Assembly (NCBI GenBank): GCA_019136325.1
Contig: JAGVUJ010000018.1
Location: 1-53,350, forward strand
Length of the DNA: 53,350 bases
Direction: 5' to 3'
Origin: Deltaproteobacteria bacterium
GTDB taxonomy: Bacteria; Desulfobacterota; Syntrophia; Syntrophales; Smithellaceae
The position numbers and the translations under genes were made by a program. Under the pieces are notes generated by a model. It did not search any database. It had not been told where the DNA came from and was given only the letters and a program-made list of their open reading frames with translations. Shown here piece by piece: positions 30,385-39,248 of this stretch. Every line of letters begins with the position of its first letter. The stretch's first letter is position 1.

Positions 30385-32487
30385 TCAGTGCTGAATATTG
30401 ATTCGGGCGTCAAGCGCCACGACGCCGGAGCCGTCGGCAGGCACGCGGACCGGGTTGATGTCAATCTCGCGAATCTGAGGAAAACGATGCATAAGATGCG
30501 TCACCCGTTCAATCATCGCCACATAGCCAGCAATATCACCCTTCCCCTTTCCTCTGGCGCCCTGCAGGATTTTATACGATTTGAGCTTTTTCATCTTTTC
30601 CTCAACCTCGCCGAAATCCGCCGGGCATAAAACATTGGCTGTGTCATTAAATATCTCGATGTAGATTCCGCCATAACCGAAAAAAACGACCGGACCGAAG
30701 GATTCATCCAGCTTCCCGCCGATGAACATATCATAGCCTTCTTTCGCCTGCTTCATAATACGGATACCCTGAAAATCAGCGTTGGCGTTATACTGATAAA
30801 GATTATTTTTTATTTTTTCAAAAGCCGCACACACGGCGTCGGCATTTTGTATTCCCGTCATCACGCCTCCGGCCTCCGATTTGTGGATGGCGTCCGGAGA
30901 CACCACCTTCATCACGACCGGATAACCGAGGCGTCCGGCGTGATCGCAGGCCTCCTGAACGTTCCGGGATACCATCGACTCCGCGACATGAATACCGACG
31001 TGCCGGAGAAGCTCCAGCGCTTCCTCGCCTTTCACTCCCGTGTTGTTTGTAATCCATTTTTCCGCCGATGGAATATCGACGTTTTCCGGCAGTGCATAGA
31101 CGGGCGCTCTTTTTTCTTTGTGGGCGTAATAATCATATTGCTTCTTGAATGCGCGGATCATCTCACTGGCGTTGTTAAAAATCGGAACGTCGAGGTTCTG
31201 CTTAATCTTCGAAATGGTTGCCGAGAGACCAAATACGCATACGCCCAGGGGCTTGCCCGCGGAAAGAATCGTGCCGGTCACTTCCTTGGAAAGATCCGTA
31301 TGAAACATTCTGTAAAACACATCCTCGCCGCGCGGCATTTCCGGCCACTGTGTCACAAAGACGGCTCCGTCCACATTGGGATTGTGCATGACGGAGAAGA
31401 AGATACTGGGATAAGCCTTGGAATCATAGATATCTCCCATATCCAATGGATTGGAAAATTTAATGACACCGGCGTTGGCGGAATTTTTAAGTTCATCATA
31501 AAACGCCTGCCCGGGATCGGCGAATTCAAAACCCGCTTCTTCACAAAGATCCGCCATCATCACGGTGAAACCGCCGGCGGGCGACATAACCATCATCTTT
31601 CTGCCCCGCATAGGCGGCAGATCAAAAGCCTTGGCCATGGAAATGAATTCATTGAAGTCATAGATGCGTGTAATACCGGCTCTTTCAAATGCGGCATCCA
31701 GGATATCATCATTGTTGGCCAGAGCCGCCGTGTGACTCATCGCCGCCTTCCGGCCGGCCGATGTCGTATTGGATTTTAGCACAATCACCGGTTTGTCTAT
31801 TTTGGAAACGGCCCGGATCAGCCGGTCACCGCGGGGTATGCTTTCGAGATACATGCCGATGACTTTGGTCTCCGGATCCTGTCCGAAATATTCTAGAAAA
31901 TCGACCTCATCCAGATCCAGCTTGTTGCCGATGCTCGCAAACTTTGCCATGCCGACGTTGTCATCGGTCATCAGATTCCAGAGCATGAGGCCTACCCCGC
32001 CGCTCTGCGAGATGATGGAAAACCCGCCCTTGGGAGGACTGAACGACGGAACAAACGGCAAACACAAACCGTTGGCGGTATTGGCGACCGTTACCCCGTT
32101 GGGTCCCACGAAGCGGATGCCGTATTTCCTGGCTTTCTGTAAAACCAGCTCCGAAAGTTTTTGCCCGTCTTCGCCCAGTTCATTGAACCCGCCGGACGGA
32201 ATCGCCAGCCTTTTGCAACCCGCCTTTCCGCAGGATTCCATAATGTCCGGAATCAGTTTCGCGGGAACAAGAACATAAACCAGATCGGGAATCACCGGCA
32301 ATTCCTGCACGTCTTTATACATTTTGATTCCGTCTACATGTGAGTCCGTAGCGCGGAAATTAATGCCGAAGATCCTTCCCTTGTATCCCCAGCGAATCAA
32401 ATTTTCCAAAACCAGACGGGGAATATTATTCGGTTTTGACGACAAGCCGATAATGGCAATGGACCCGGGATAAAAAAGCTTTTCCAC
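30385..32487 (-). CDS. ADP-forming acyl-CoA synthetase (acetate-CoA ligase, fused alpha-beta)
   Basis: A 700-residue enzyme interconverting acyl-CoA + ADP + Pi and acid + CoA + ATP. The N-terminal CoA-binding Rossmann domain (IAIIGLSSKPNNIPRLVLEN) is followed by two ligase domains (SIISQSGGVGLML) with the phosphohistidine candidate H252 in AAMSHTAALANND. The C-terminal ATP-grasp domain starts near 475 and shows GYPVVMKVVSPDAIHKSEAGGV. In anaerobes this reaction conserves energy from acyl-CoA. The start is a GTG at 32487 with GGAGG five bases upstream. The arrangement equals the synthetase part of PatZ-type acetyltransferases, whose acetyltransferase part is encoded by the diverging gene. Confidence 0.93.
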   Translation of the reverse strand: MEKLFYPGSIAIIGLSSKPNNIPRLVLENLIRWGYKGRIFGINFRATDSHVDGIKMYKDVQELPVIPDLVYVLVPAKLIPDIMESCGKAGCKRLAIPSGGFNELGEDGQKLSELVLQKARKYGIRFVGPNGVTVANTANGLCLPFVPSFSPPKGGFSIISQSGGVGLMLWNLMTDDNVGMAKFASIGNKLDLDEVDFLEYFGQDPETKVIGMYLESIPRGDRLIRAVSKIDKPVIVLKSNTTSAGRKAAMSHTAALANNDDILDAAFERAGITRIYDFNEFISMAKAFDLPPMRGRKMMVMSPAGGFTVMMADLCEEAGFEFADPGQAFYDELKNSANAGVIKFSNPLDMGDIYDSKAYPSIFFSVMHNPNVDGAVFVTQWPEMPRGEDVFYRMFHTDLSKEVTGTILSAGKPLGVCVFGLSATISKIKQNLDVPIFNNASEMIRAFKKQYDYYAHKEKRAPVYALPENVDIPSAEKWITNNTGVKGEEALELLRHVGIHVAESMVSRNVQEACDHAGRLGYPVVMKVVSPDAIHKSEAGGVMTGIQNADAVCAAFEKIKNNLYQYNANADFQGIRIMKQAKEGYDMFIGGKLDESFGPVVFFGYGGIYIEIFNDTANVLCPADFGEVEEKMKKLKSYKILQGARGKGKGDIAGYVAMIERVTHLMHRFPQIREIDINPVRVPADGSGVVALDARINIQH

Positions 32488-32494
32488 AACTGCC

Positions 32495-32536
32495 TCCGGA
32501 TAAACATTTACAACAAAGAATCATACATTATCCGGA
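32495..32536. promoter_or_regulatory. 9-base inverted repeat across the acd transcription start and ribosome site
   Basis: TCCGGATAA (32495-32503) is a perfect inverse of TTATCCGGA (32528-32536), 24 bases apart. One arm covers the predicted acd start near 32533, and the other includes the first bases of the acd GGAGG. It could be an operator or a leader RNA hairpin. Seen in sequence; function inferred. Confidence 0.55.
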
Positions 32537-32539
32537 ATA

Positions 32540-32568
32540 AGTATAGGTAAAGCATGAGGTCATGTCAA
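32540..32568 (-). promoter_or_regulatory. Strong sigma-70-type promoter of acd
   Basis: Minus-strand TTGACA (32568-32563, consensus), 17 bases, TATACT (32545-32540). Start predicted near 32533, with a leader of about 46 bases. It probably drives acd-truA-rfbD-CoA-transferase-methyltransferase. Confidence 0.75.
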
Positions 32569-32623
32569 CACAATCTTGGGTATTTGCTGCCCGTATATTG
32601 ATTTCTTGTCGGACAAATTCCGT

Positions 32624-32650
32624 CATGTCGGCCGGACGGGTTCCGACATG
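32624..32650. repeat. 8-base inverted repeat upstream of the acetyltransferase gene
   Basis: CATGTCGG (32624-32631) and CCGACATG (32643-32650), perfect, with an 11-base loop and no T-run. A candidate operator in the shared 230-base intergenic region; no clear plus-strand promoter was found next to it. Confidence 0.45.
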
Positions 32651-32717
32651 CATATCAGCGCTTTGCTTATATGATTTCAGGATGAAGCGTGTTAAAATAT
32701 CTTGAAGGTGTAATGAG

Positions 32718-33257
32718 ATGGCTGCGGCATTCCATGACGATGATTCGAAACATGACAAAAAATATTTTACCCTCAAAAACGGGCGTGAAGTATTTGTCAG
32801 GCCGATTGAGCAGACGGACGATGAACTTCTTTTGGCCTTGTTTCAGAGACTGGGTCCGGATTCCATCTATATGCGTTTTTTGAGTCCGTTGAGAACCCTA
32901 TCCGATGATTTGCTCTTCAAACTCACCCATATCAATTACAAAAGTGATTTCGCGCTAGTGGCTTTGATCAACGAAAATGGGAGCGATTCCATCATTGCGG
33001 TTGCCCGTTATGGTTATGATCCTTCCGAAAAAGCAACGGACTTTGCCGTGCTGGTGCGTGACGACTGGCAGAATCTGGGTTTAGGAAAATTCCTGCTTGC
33101 AGAAATATTGACGATCGGCAGGCAACAGGGCATTACCAGATTCGTATCCATCATCGATTCCACGAATCGGATTATGAAACACATCATAAAAAATCTCGGG
33201 TATTCCGTGAAATATTCTTACAAAGCCGGCCACACGAAAATCCATATCTTTGTTTAA
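32718..33257 (+). CDS. PatZ-like GNAT acetyltransferase (stand-alone)
   Basis: A 179-residue GNAT protein. The beginning FVRPIEQTDDELLLALFQRL followed by GPDSIYMRFLSPLRTLS is the pattern of the acetyltransferase domain in Pat/PatZ (YfiQ) proteins, where it is fused to an ADP-forming acyl-CoA synthetase-like part. The acetyl-CoA loop is QNLGLGKFL (near residue 115-123). The C-terminus ends in HTKIHIFV. In relatives this domain acetylates lysines of enzymes such as acetyl-CoA synthetase. Here it is separate and diverges from the matching synthetase gene; a functional link is inferred. AAGG lies about 10 bases before the ATG. Confidence 0.83.
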   Translation: MAAAFHDDDSKHDKKYFTLKNGREVFVRPIEQTDDELLLALFQRLGPDSIYMRFLSPLRTLSDDLLFKLTHINYKSDFALVALINENGSDSIIAVARYGYDPSEKATDFAVLVRDDWQNLGLGKFLLAEILTIGRQQGITRFVSIIDSTNRIMKHIIKNLGYSVKYSYKAGHTKIHIFV

Positions 33258-33419
33258 AAATATTTTTTCACGCACGCGTTCCAATCTTTTCTTCTTGCCT
33301 GTTTTTATTAAAAAGGCTAGGATGACGTCCAATCGAAAATATATCTTTTAAAAATTAAACACTTGGATATGAACCGCTTAAAATTCGTTTTGTTTTAATT
33401 CAAAAGAACGGAGAGATTT

Positions 33420-34994
33420 ATGAGTGACGAAACGCAGATAAATTCCACACAGGACAAGATCAATGTTTTTCATAAAAAATGTCAGTCTTTGAAAGGCATG
33501 GGCGGCGAAAAACAAATTTTCAAACAGCATGAGCTGAAAAAACTGACCGCGCGGGAAAGGCTGGATTTGTTTTTTGACAAAGACACGTTTCAGGAAGTGC
33601 AGCTTTTTGTTGAACATCGCTCGTCCTTGTTTGGCCTTGATCAAAAAGAAATACCGGCGGACGGCGTCGTCACCGGTTTCGGCAAAATAAACGGCCGCGT
33701 TGTTTTTGCTGCGGCTCAGGATTTTACTTCTTCCGGCGGCAGCCTGGGTGAAATGCACGCCAGAAAAATCTGGAAAGTGATGGACATGGCCATCGACGCG
33801 CAAAAACCATTTGTCGCGCTCAACGATTCCGGCGGAGCGCGCATTCAGGAAGGCGTTCCTTCTCTGGAAGGTTACGGCGGAATTTTTTACCGCAATACGA
33901 TCGGTTCCGGATACATTCCTCAGATCACCGCGATCATGGGCCCGACAGCAGGCGGCGCCGTTTATTCCCCCGCTCTGGCTGACTGGGTTTTCATGGTCAA
34001 GGACAGCAGTTATATGTATATCACCGGACCTGATGTCGTCAAAGCCGTCATCGGCGAAGAAATTTCTCATAACGAACTGGGCGGCGCTCTGGCTCACGCT
34101 TCTAAAAGCGGCGTCTGCCACGTGGTCACGGAAAACGACGCCGACTGTCTTGATAAAATAAAAAAACTGCTTTCTTATCTGCCGGACAGTTGTCATTCTC
34201 CGGTTCCGGTTCTGCCGGACGGCACGGACAGCCCGCAAAGGATTTGCGCCGAGCTCGACACGATCATTCCCGATAAAAGCAACCGGGCTTATGATATGAA
34301 AAAAATCATTAAAGCCGTTGCGGATAACGGCGAAATGTTCGAATTACAGGAACTCTGGGCGCAAAATATTATTATCGCTTTTATTCGCGTTATGGGCAAG
34401 ACGGTCGGCGTTATCGCCAATAATCCGCGTTTTGCCGCCGGTGTTTTAAATGTCGATGCCTCCGATAAAGCTTCACGCTTTATACGGTTTTGCGACGCAT
34501 TCAACATTCCCCTGCTGACCCTGACAGACGTTCCCGGTTACATGCCGGGCTCCCATCAGGAATGGGCGGGCATCATTCGCCACGGAGCAAAGCTGCTTCA
34601 CGCCTATTCCGAAGCGACGGTGCCTAAAATCACCGTCATCACCCGTAAGGCCTATGGAGGCGCCTACATCGGCATGTGCAGCAAGCAACTAGGCGCCGAT
34701 TATGTCATGGCCTGGCCGACGGCCGAAATTGCCGTCATGGGTGCGGAAGGCGCCTGCAACATTATCTACCGCAATGAAATTGCAGGCGCCGGGGATCCGG
34801 CAGCGAGAAGAGCCGAACTGGCGTCTGCCTATGAAGAAAAATTCAACAATCCATATTTTGCAGCGTCTCTGGGCATTATTGAAGAAATCATTGCGCCACG
34901 CGACACAAGGAAGAAAATAGTCGCTCTGCTGGAAGCCCTGAAGGATAAAAAAGAAACGAGGATATCAAAGAAGCATAATAATATACCGCTTTAG
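33420..34994 (+). CDS. Biotin-dependent acyl-CoA carboxyltransferase subunit
   Basis: A 524-residue carboxyltransferase of the propionyl-CoA carboxylase beta / methylmalonyl- or glutaconyl-CoA decarboxylase alpha family. It moves CO2 between carboxybiotin and an acyl-CoA. Two crotonase-like halves are visible: the first has DFTSSGGSLGEMHARKI and NDSGGARIQEGVPSLEGY, the second DVPGYMPGSHQEWAGIIRHG and TRKAYGGAYIGMCSKQLGAD. GGAGAG is upstream of the ATG. No biotin carboxylase, biotin carrier or decarboxylase membrane subunit is adjacent, so direction and substrate cannot be set. The preceding gap (33258-33419) has no clear promoter or terminator. Confidence 0.92.
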   Translation: MSDETQINSTQDKINVFHKKCQSLKGMGGEKQIFKQHELKKLTARERLDLFFDKDTFQEVQLFVEHRSSLFGLDQKEIPADGVVTGFGKINGRVVFAAAQDFTSSGGSLGEMHARKIWKVMDMAIDAQKPFVALNDSGGARIQEGVPSLEGYGGIFYRNTIGSGYIPQITAIMGPTAGGAVYSPALADWVFMVKDSSYMYITGPDVVKAVIGEEISHNELGGALAHASKSGVCHVVTENDADCLDKIKKLLSYLPDSCHSPVPVLPDGTDSPQRICAELDTIIPDKSNRAYDMKKIIKAVADNGEMFELQELWAQNIIIAFIRVMGKTVGVIANNPRFAAGVLNVDASDKASRFIRFCDAFNIPLLTLTDVPGYMPGSHQEWAGIIRHGAKLLHAYSEATVPKITVITRKAYGGAYIGMCSKQLGADYVMAWPTAEIAVMGAEGACNIIYRNEIAGAGDPAARRAELASAYEEKFNNPYFAASLGIIEEIIAPRDTRKKIVALLEALKDKKETRISKKHNNIPL

Positions 34995-35039
34995 CGTTTG
35001 AATATTTTCCGGTTACTTTCATTTTCAGGAGGATCGTCC

Positions 35040-36143
35040 ATGAAAAAAATCCTGAGTGTCTTCATCTTTCTTTTCATTTTGCTCCTTGCTTATTTAACTC
35101 TGTGGCCGGTGCCGATTGATCCGGTTCAATGGATTCCTCCTCTTTCAGAAGGATATACGGGAGATCACCGCCTGAATACAAAACTGGCCAAGCTTCAAAT
35201 TATTTCCCTGGGTAACGAGGAAGGACCGGAGCAGATTGTCATCGGCCGGGACGGCAGGCTCTACACCACCGTCGCCAGCGGCAAGATTATATGCATGAAT
35301 CAGGACGGTTCACAGCGGGAAGTTTTTGCCGAAACAGGCGGACACGTTCTCGGCTTTGATTTTGACGCCCGGGGAAATATCGTTGCCGCCGACGTGGATA
35401 AAGGACTTGTCTTAATCCGTCCCGATAAAAAAATAACCGTCTTAGCCCATCAGATTAATGGAGAACCGATTCGTTTCGCCGACGCGGTAGCCATTGCGCC
35501 ATCGGGAAAGATTTATTTCAGCGATGCGTCTGCGCGTTTTGCACCGAAAGACTGGGGCGGAATATTTCCGGCCAGCACCATCGACATTCTGGAACAACGA
35601 TCAACCGGTCGGATTCTGGAATATGATCCGGTAAAAAAAACGACCCGTATTGTGGCCGGCGGCCTGAGCTTTGCCAACGGTGTCGTTTTAAGTAAGGACG
35701 CCCGATGGCTTTTCGTTAACGAAACCGGTAAATACCGCGTCTGGAAAATCTCGGTAAATGCCCGGGATCTGAATATTGCTCATCCCGGCGACTCTGCGCA
35801 GATCCTGCTGGAAAATTTACCCGGATATCCGGACAATCTGACACGCGGGCTCGATGGAAAAATATGGCTGGGATTTGCCAAACCCCGCAACCCGGCAATC
35901 GATCAACTAACCGTCACATCCACACCTTTCCTGCGAAAGCTGACCTACCGATTGCCGAAATCTTTATGGCCTGTGCCCAAACCGTATGGCCATGTCATGG
36001 CCTTCACGGAAGACGGCAAAATCGTCGCCGATCTGCAGGACCCGAGCGGCGCCTACCCTGAAACCACCGGGGTAACCGAAACGTCGGAAAGACTTTACAT
36101 CCAGAGCCTGCATGCGAAAGGAATCGGCTGGCTGGCCAAATAA
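35040..36143 (+). CDS. SMP-30/strictosidine-synthase-like beta-propeller protein, membrane-anchored
   Basis: A 367-residue protein. The first 25 residues (MKKILSVFIFLFILLLAYLT) form a signal anchor or signal peptide, so the rest is outside the cytoplasm. The propeller repeats include EGPEQIVIGRDGRLYTT, GFDFDARGNIVAAD, FADAVAIAPSGKIYFSDAS and FANGVVLSKDARWLFVNE, as in SMP-30/gluconolactonase and strictosidine-synthase-like lactonases/esterases. AGGAGG stands eight bases before the ATG at 35040, so the longer frame from 34998 is rejected. Substrate unknown. It is followed 12 bases later by the DUF2784 gene. Confidence 0.85.
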   Translation: MKKILSVFIFLFILLLAYLTLWPVPIDPVQWIPPLSEGYTGDHRLNTKLAKLQIISLGNEEGPEQIVIGRDGRLYTTVASGKIICMNQDGSQREVFAETGGHVLGFDFDARGNIVAADVDKGLVLIRPDKKITVLAHQINGEPIRFADAVAIAPSGKIYFSDASARFAPKDWGGIFPASTIDILEQRSTGRILEYDPVKKTTRIVAGGLSFANGVVLSKDARWLFVNETGKYRVWKISVNARDLNIAHPGDSAQILLENLPGYPDNLTRGLDGKIWLGFAKPRNPAIDQLTVTSTPFLRKLTYRLPKSLWPVPKPYGHVMAFTEDGKIVADLQDPSGAYPETTGVTETSERLYIQSLHAKGIGWLAK

Positions 36144-36155
36144 GACGGAACGCTT

Positions 36156-36515
36156 ATGTACCATTTACTTGCCGATGCGGTTATCATAATCCATTTTCTA
36201 TTTATCCTCTTTGTTGTCTGCGGTGGATTGCTGGTTGTCCTTTGGCCGCGTGTCGCTTTCCTGCATCTCCCCGCGGCAATCTGGGGAGCGGCTGTGGAAA
36301 TTTTCGGCTGGATTTGTCCGCTGACACCGCTGGAGAACCGATTCCGCAGTCTTGGCGGAGAAACTTCATACAGCGGCGATTTTATTTTGCAATACCTGAC
36401 GCCGGCAATCTATCCTGAACATCTGACAACGTCCATCCAGAAGATTCTGGGTGCAGGAGTCATCGCAGTCAATATTGTTTTTTACTGGATGGCAATTCGA
36501 AAACACAGAAAATAA
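36156..36515 (+). CDS. DUF2784 family membrane protein
   Basis: A 119-residue protein with three hydrophobic helices (about 5-27, 33-48, 93-113). Typical DUF2784 elements are LLADAVIIIHFLFILFVV, WICPLTPLENRFR and YLTPAIYPEHL. Function of the family is unknown. It shares a unit with the propeller protein, from which it is separated by 12 bases, and its stop is two bases from the converging gltX stop, so antisense overlap of transcripts is likely. Confidence 0.85.
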   Translation: MYHLLADAVIIIHFLFILFVVCGGLLVVLWPRVAFLHLPAAIWGAAVEIFGWICPLTPLENRFRSLGGETSYSGDFILQYLTPAIYPEHLTTSIQKILGAGVIAVNIVFYWMAIRKHRK

Positions 36516-36517
36516 TT

Positions 36518-37957
36518 CTAGACCTGAATGGCGCTCAATCGCTTGAGCGTCGTATCTTTCCCGAGAATAACAAAAATCCTGTCCAGTTCCGGACCGTGCA
36601 CTTCACCGGTCATCGCTGCGCGCAGCGGCATGAATAATTCCCTGCCTTTGGCGCCGGTTTTTTCTTTTGTGTGACGGATGGCCGCCGCATAAAGATCCTG
36701 CGACTCGATATCCTGCTGTTTCAGATATTCGGCAAATGTTTTTACAACCCGGCATGATTTTTCATCCTCCAGCAATGCTTTGGCTGCAGCCGAAAGCTCG
36801 TACCGGTCGTCAAAAAATATTTTAACATGACGGTCAATATCGTCCAGGGTGGTGAAATCGGTCCGGACAAGCTCAATGATTTTTTCGAATCGTTTCGAAT
36901 GGATCACATCTTCCGGGAATCCGGCTTTTTTCAGAAATGGTTTCATTCTATCGATTAAATCAACGATGCTGCTGCTTCTAATATACACGGCATTGAGCCA
37001 GCGCAGTTTTTCTTCATCAAAGACAGCGCCGCTCCGGGAGGCTCTCTCCAGAGTAAAGCCCTCAATCATCTCGTTGCGGGATAATACTTCTTTCCCGTCC
37101 GTAAATGAGCTTCCCAGCAGTCCAAGATAATTAATCAGTGCTTCCGGCAAAATTCCCTGTTTGCGGAATTCCCCGATGGAAACAGCGCCGTGTCGTTTAC
37201 TGAGTTTGGCGCGGTCTTTGCCCAGAATTAAAGAATGATGAGCAAAAGCCGGCGTTTCAAAACCGAACGCCCGGTAAAGCATGATCTGCAATGCCGTGTT
37301 GGAAAGATGATCTTCCCCCCGAATGACATGGGTGATATTCATCAGATGATCGTCGATAACGACGGCAAAATTATAAGCAGGCATCCCGTTGGAACGGACG
37401 ATGATAAAATCGCCGATAGCGTCCGATTCGAATTTCATCGCCCCGCGGATTAAATCTTGAAATTCAATTGTTTGAGAACCAATCTTAAAGCGGAATGAAG
37501 GTTTTCTGCCCTCATTTTCCTTTTTCTTCCTCTCATCGGAAGTAAGGTTTCTGCACTTACCCATGTAACGTGGCATGCGTTTACTCAGGATAAGATTCTG
37601 GCGTTCTTCCTCAAGTTCTTCCTCGGTACAGTAACAGGGATAAACAAGATTTGATGCTACCAACGTCTGCAGATATTCTCTGTAAACGGCAAGTCGCTCA
37701 CTCTGCTTATAGGGACCGTAAGCCCCACCCCTGTTCGGTCCTTCATCCCAATCCAGACCGAGCCAGTTTAAATCATCCAGTAAACTCTGCTGATAGGCGA
37801 TGTTGCTGCGGGATTCATCCGTATCTTCGATGCGCAACACCAAAGAACCGCCGTGATGGCGCGCAAACATCCAGTTAAACAGAGCGGTGCGCGCATTACC
37901 GACATGCAACTCGCCCGTGGGGGAAGGCGCAAATCTAACTCTGGGTTTTGACAACAT
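36518..37957 (-). CDS. gltX: Glutamyl-tRNA synthetase
   Basis: A 479-residue class I synthetase charging tRNA-Glu (and perhaps tRNA-Gln if the cell uses transamidation). The HIGH motif appears as HVGN (18-21) in PSPTGELHVGNARTALFNW and the KMSKS loop as KLSKRHG. CYC and a later YMGKC near 115-150 resemble the zinc site of GluRS. The C-terminal anticodon-binding region ends in a LRAAMTG element. The start is two bases after the ispDF stop, giving an ispDF-gltX operon, an arrangement also seen, with carD and PIN-TRAM genes close by, in other bacteria. Confidence 0.97.
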   Translation of the reverse strand: MLSKPRVRFAPSPTGELHVGNARTALFNWMFARHHGGSLVLRIEDTDESRSNIAYQQSLLDDLNWLGLDWDEGPNRGGAYGPYKQSERLAVYREYLQTLVASNLVYPCYCTEEELEEERQNLILSKRMPRYMGKCRNLTSDERKKKENEGRKPSFRFKIGSQTIEFQDLIRGAMKFESDAIGDFIIVRSNGMPAYNFAVVIDDHLMNITHVIRGEDHLSNTALQIMLYRAFGFETPAFAHHSLILGKDRAKLSKRHGAVSIGEFRKQGILPEALINYLGLLGSSFTDGKEVLSRNEMIEGFTLERASRSGAVFDEEKLRWLNAVYIRSSSIVDLIDRMKPFLKKAGFPEDVIHSKRFEKIIELVRTDFTTLDDIDRHVKIFFDDRYELSAAAKALLEDEKSCRVVKTFAEYLKQQDIESQDLYAAAIRHTKEKTGAKGRELFMPLRAAMTGEVHGPELDRIFVILGKDTTLKRLSAIQV

Positions 37958-37959
37958 GC

Positions 37960-39132
37960 TTACTTCCCTTCCGAAAGAGCCGCTACTGCGAAAACCGCCA
38001 CGCCTTCGCGTCTACCGGCAAACCCCATGCCTTCATTCGTTTTGGCTTTAATATTCACATGATCTTCAGATATCTTTAAAACACCGGCGATCGCGGCAAT
38101 TATCTTGTCGGCATAAGGCGCAAGCTTGGGCGCCTCCATGACGACCGTTGCGTCAATATTCATAACGGAAAATCCTTTTGCTGCAATTAACGTTTTGACT
38201 CTTTCCAGAAGAATCAGGCTGGAAATATCCTTATATTCGGGATGCGTGTCCGGGAAATGTCTTCCGATGTCTCCCGCGCCTGCGGCTCCCAGGAGCGCGT
38301 CGCAAATGGCATGGACAAGAGCGTCGGCATCCGAATGCCCCTGCAATCCGTGATGAAACGGAATTTCCACTCCCCCGAGAACAAGTTTTCTGTCGGCCGT
38401 CAGTTTGTGGCTGTCGTAACCGAAACCGGTGCGATATCCGGTCTTCTTTCTTTTTTTCATCAGAGCATCCGCTATCGACATATCGTCGTTCGTTGTAATT
38501 TTTATATTTTCATATGAGCTTTCAACCATGGTCACTTCTTTCCCCATTCGTTCCACCAGAGAAGCATCGTCCGTGCCGAAGAATTTTTCTTCACCGGCCC
38601 TTCGATAGGCTTCTTTTAAAATATCGAACTGAAAGGCCTGAGGTGTTTGCGTCAGCCACAGATTATCGCGAGGCACTGTCGCAGAAATAATATTGTCCGG
38701 TTTGACTGCTTTCACCGTGTCTTTCACCTTCACCCCGGCCACGGCCGCCCCGGTTGCCGCAGCAGTTCTAATCACTCTGCCAATTAATTCTTCCGTAACG
38801 AAAGGACGCACGGCATCATGTATAACAACCAGATCGCATTGATCGTCTATAGCCGTCAGGCAATTCTTTACGGAATCCTGCCTTTCATTTCCGCCCGCGA
38901 CAACTCCGGTGACTTTGGAAAGAGCATACGTTTCAATTAAATCCTGCCGGATACAGACCAGATCATCCGGCGGTACCGCCATAATAATTTCATCGATCGC
39001 GTCCGATTCCTGAAAAGCCTTTACCGTATGAACCAGTACCGGCAGAGAATCCAGCAGCAAGTATTGCTTGGCGATATGAGATTTGAGTCTTTTTCCTGCG
39101 CCGCCGGCAGGAATGATGGCCACTGTCTTCAT
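37960..39132 (-). CDS. ispDF: Bifunctional IspD/IspF (MEP pathway)
   Basis: A 390-residue fusion carrying two non-consecutive steps of the methylerythritol phosphate pathway. Residues 1-225 are the cytidylyltransferase IspD (IIPAGGAGKRLKSHIAKQYL, HDAVRPFV at 105-112, TQTPQAF). Residues 233-390 are the cyclodiphosphate synthase IspF with metal ligands D240, H242 and H274 (FGYDSHKL, GHSDADALVHAI) and GDIGRHFPDT. AGGA lies nine bases before the ATG. The intermediate enzyme IspE is not in the window. The gene is separated from PIN-TRAM by a terminator, so it probably has a separate promoter in 39133-39192, which I could not define. Confidence 0.97.
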   Translation of the reverse strand: MKTVAIIPAGGAGKRLKSHIAKQYLLLDSLPVLVHTVKAFQESDAIDEIIMAVPPDDLVCIRQDLIETYALSKVTGVVAGGNERQDSVKNCLTAIDDQCDLVVIHDAVRPFVTEELIGRVIRTAAATGAAVAGVKVKDTVKAVKPDNIISATVPRDNLWLTQTPQAFQFDILKEAYRRAGEEKFFGTDDASLVERMGKEVTMVESSYENIKITTNDDMSIADALMKKRKKTGYRTGFGYDSHKLTADRKLVLGGVEIPFHHGLQGHSDADALVHAICDALLGAAGAGDIGRHFPDTHPEYKDISSLILLERVKTLIAAKGFSVMNIDATVVMEAPKLAPYADKIIAAIAGVLKISEDHVNIKAKTNEGMGFAGRREGVAVFAVAALSEGK

Positions 39133-39192
39133 GAACGACGTCCTGTAATTTTAGGAACAGATAACATGTTTATCGCCAAAAGGGAATAGCCG

Positions 39193-39229
39193 TAAAAAAA
39201 ACCCGGGTATTTTCATCCCGGGTTTTTCA
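39193..39229 (-). terminator. Terminator downstream of the PIN-TRAM gene
   Basis: A GC-rich stem AAACCCGGG / CCCGGGTTT (39199-39207 with 39217-39225). On the minus strand it is followed by a run of eight T. It lies about 25 bases after the PIN-TRAM stop; the plus-strand side also has a short T-run but no plus gene ends here. Confidence 0.85.
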
Positions 39230-39248
39230 TGCATCACGATAACGTCTT

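Noticed and set aside
30847..31779. 310-residue plus-strand open frame
   Set aside because: Antisense to the middle of the ADP-forming synthetase gene; no recognisable domain, His/Arg-rich mirror composition.
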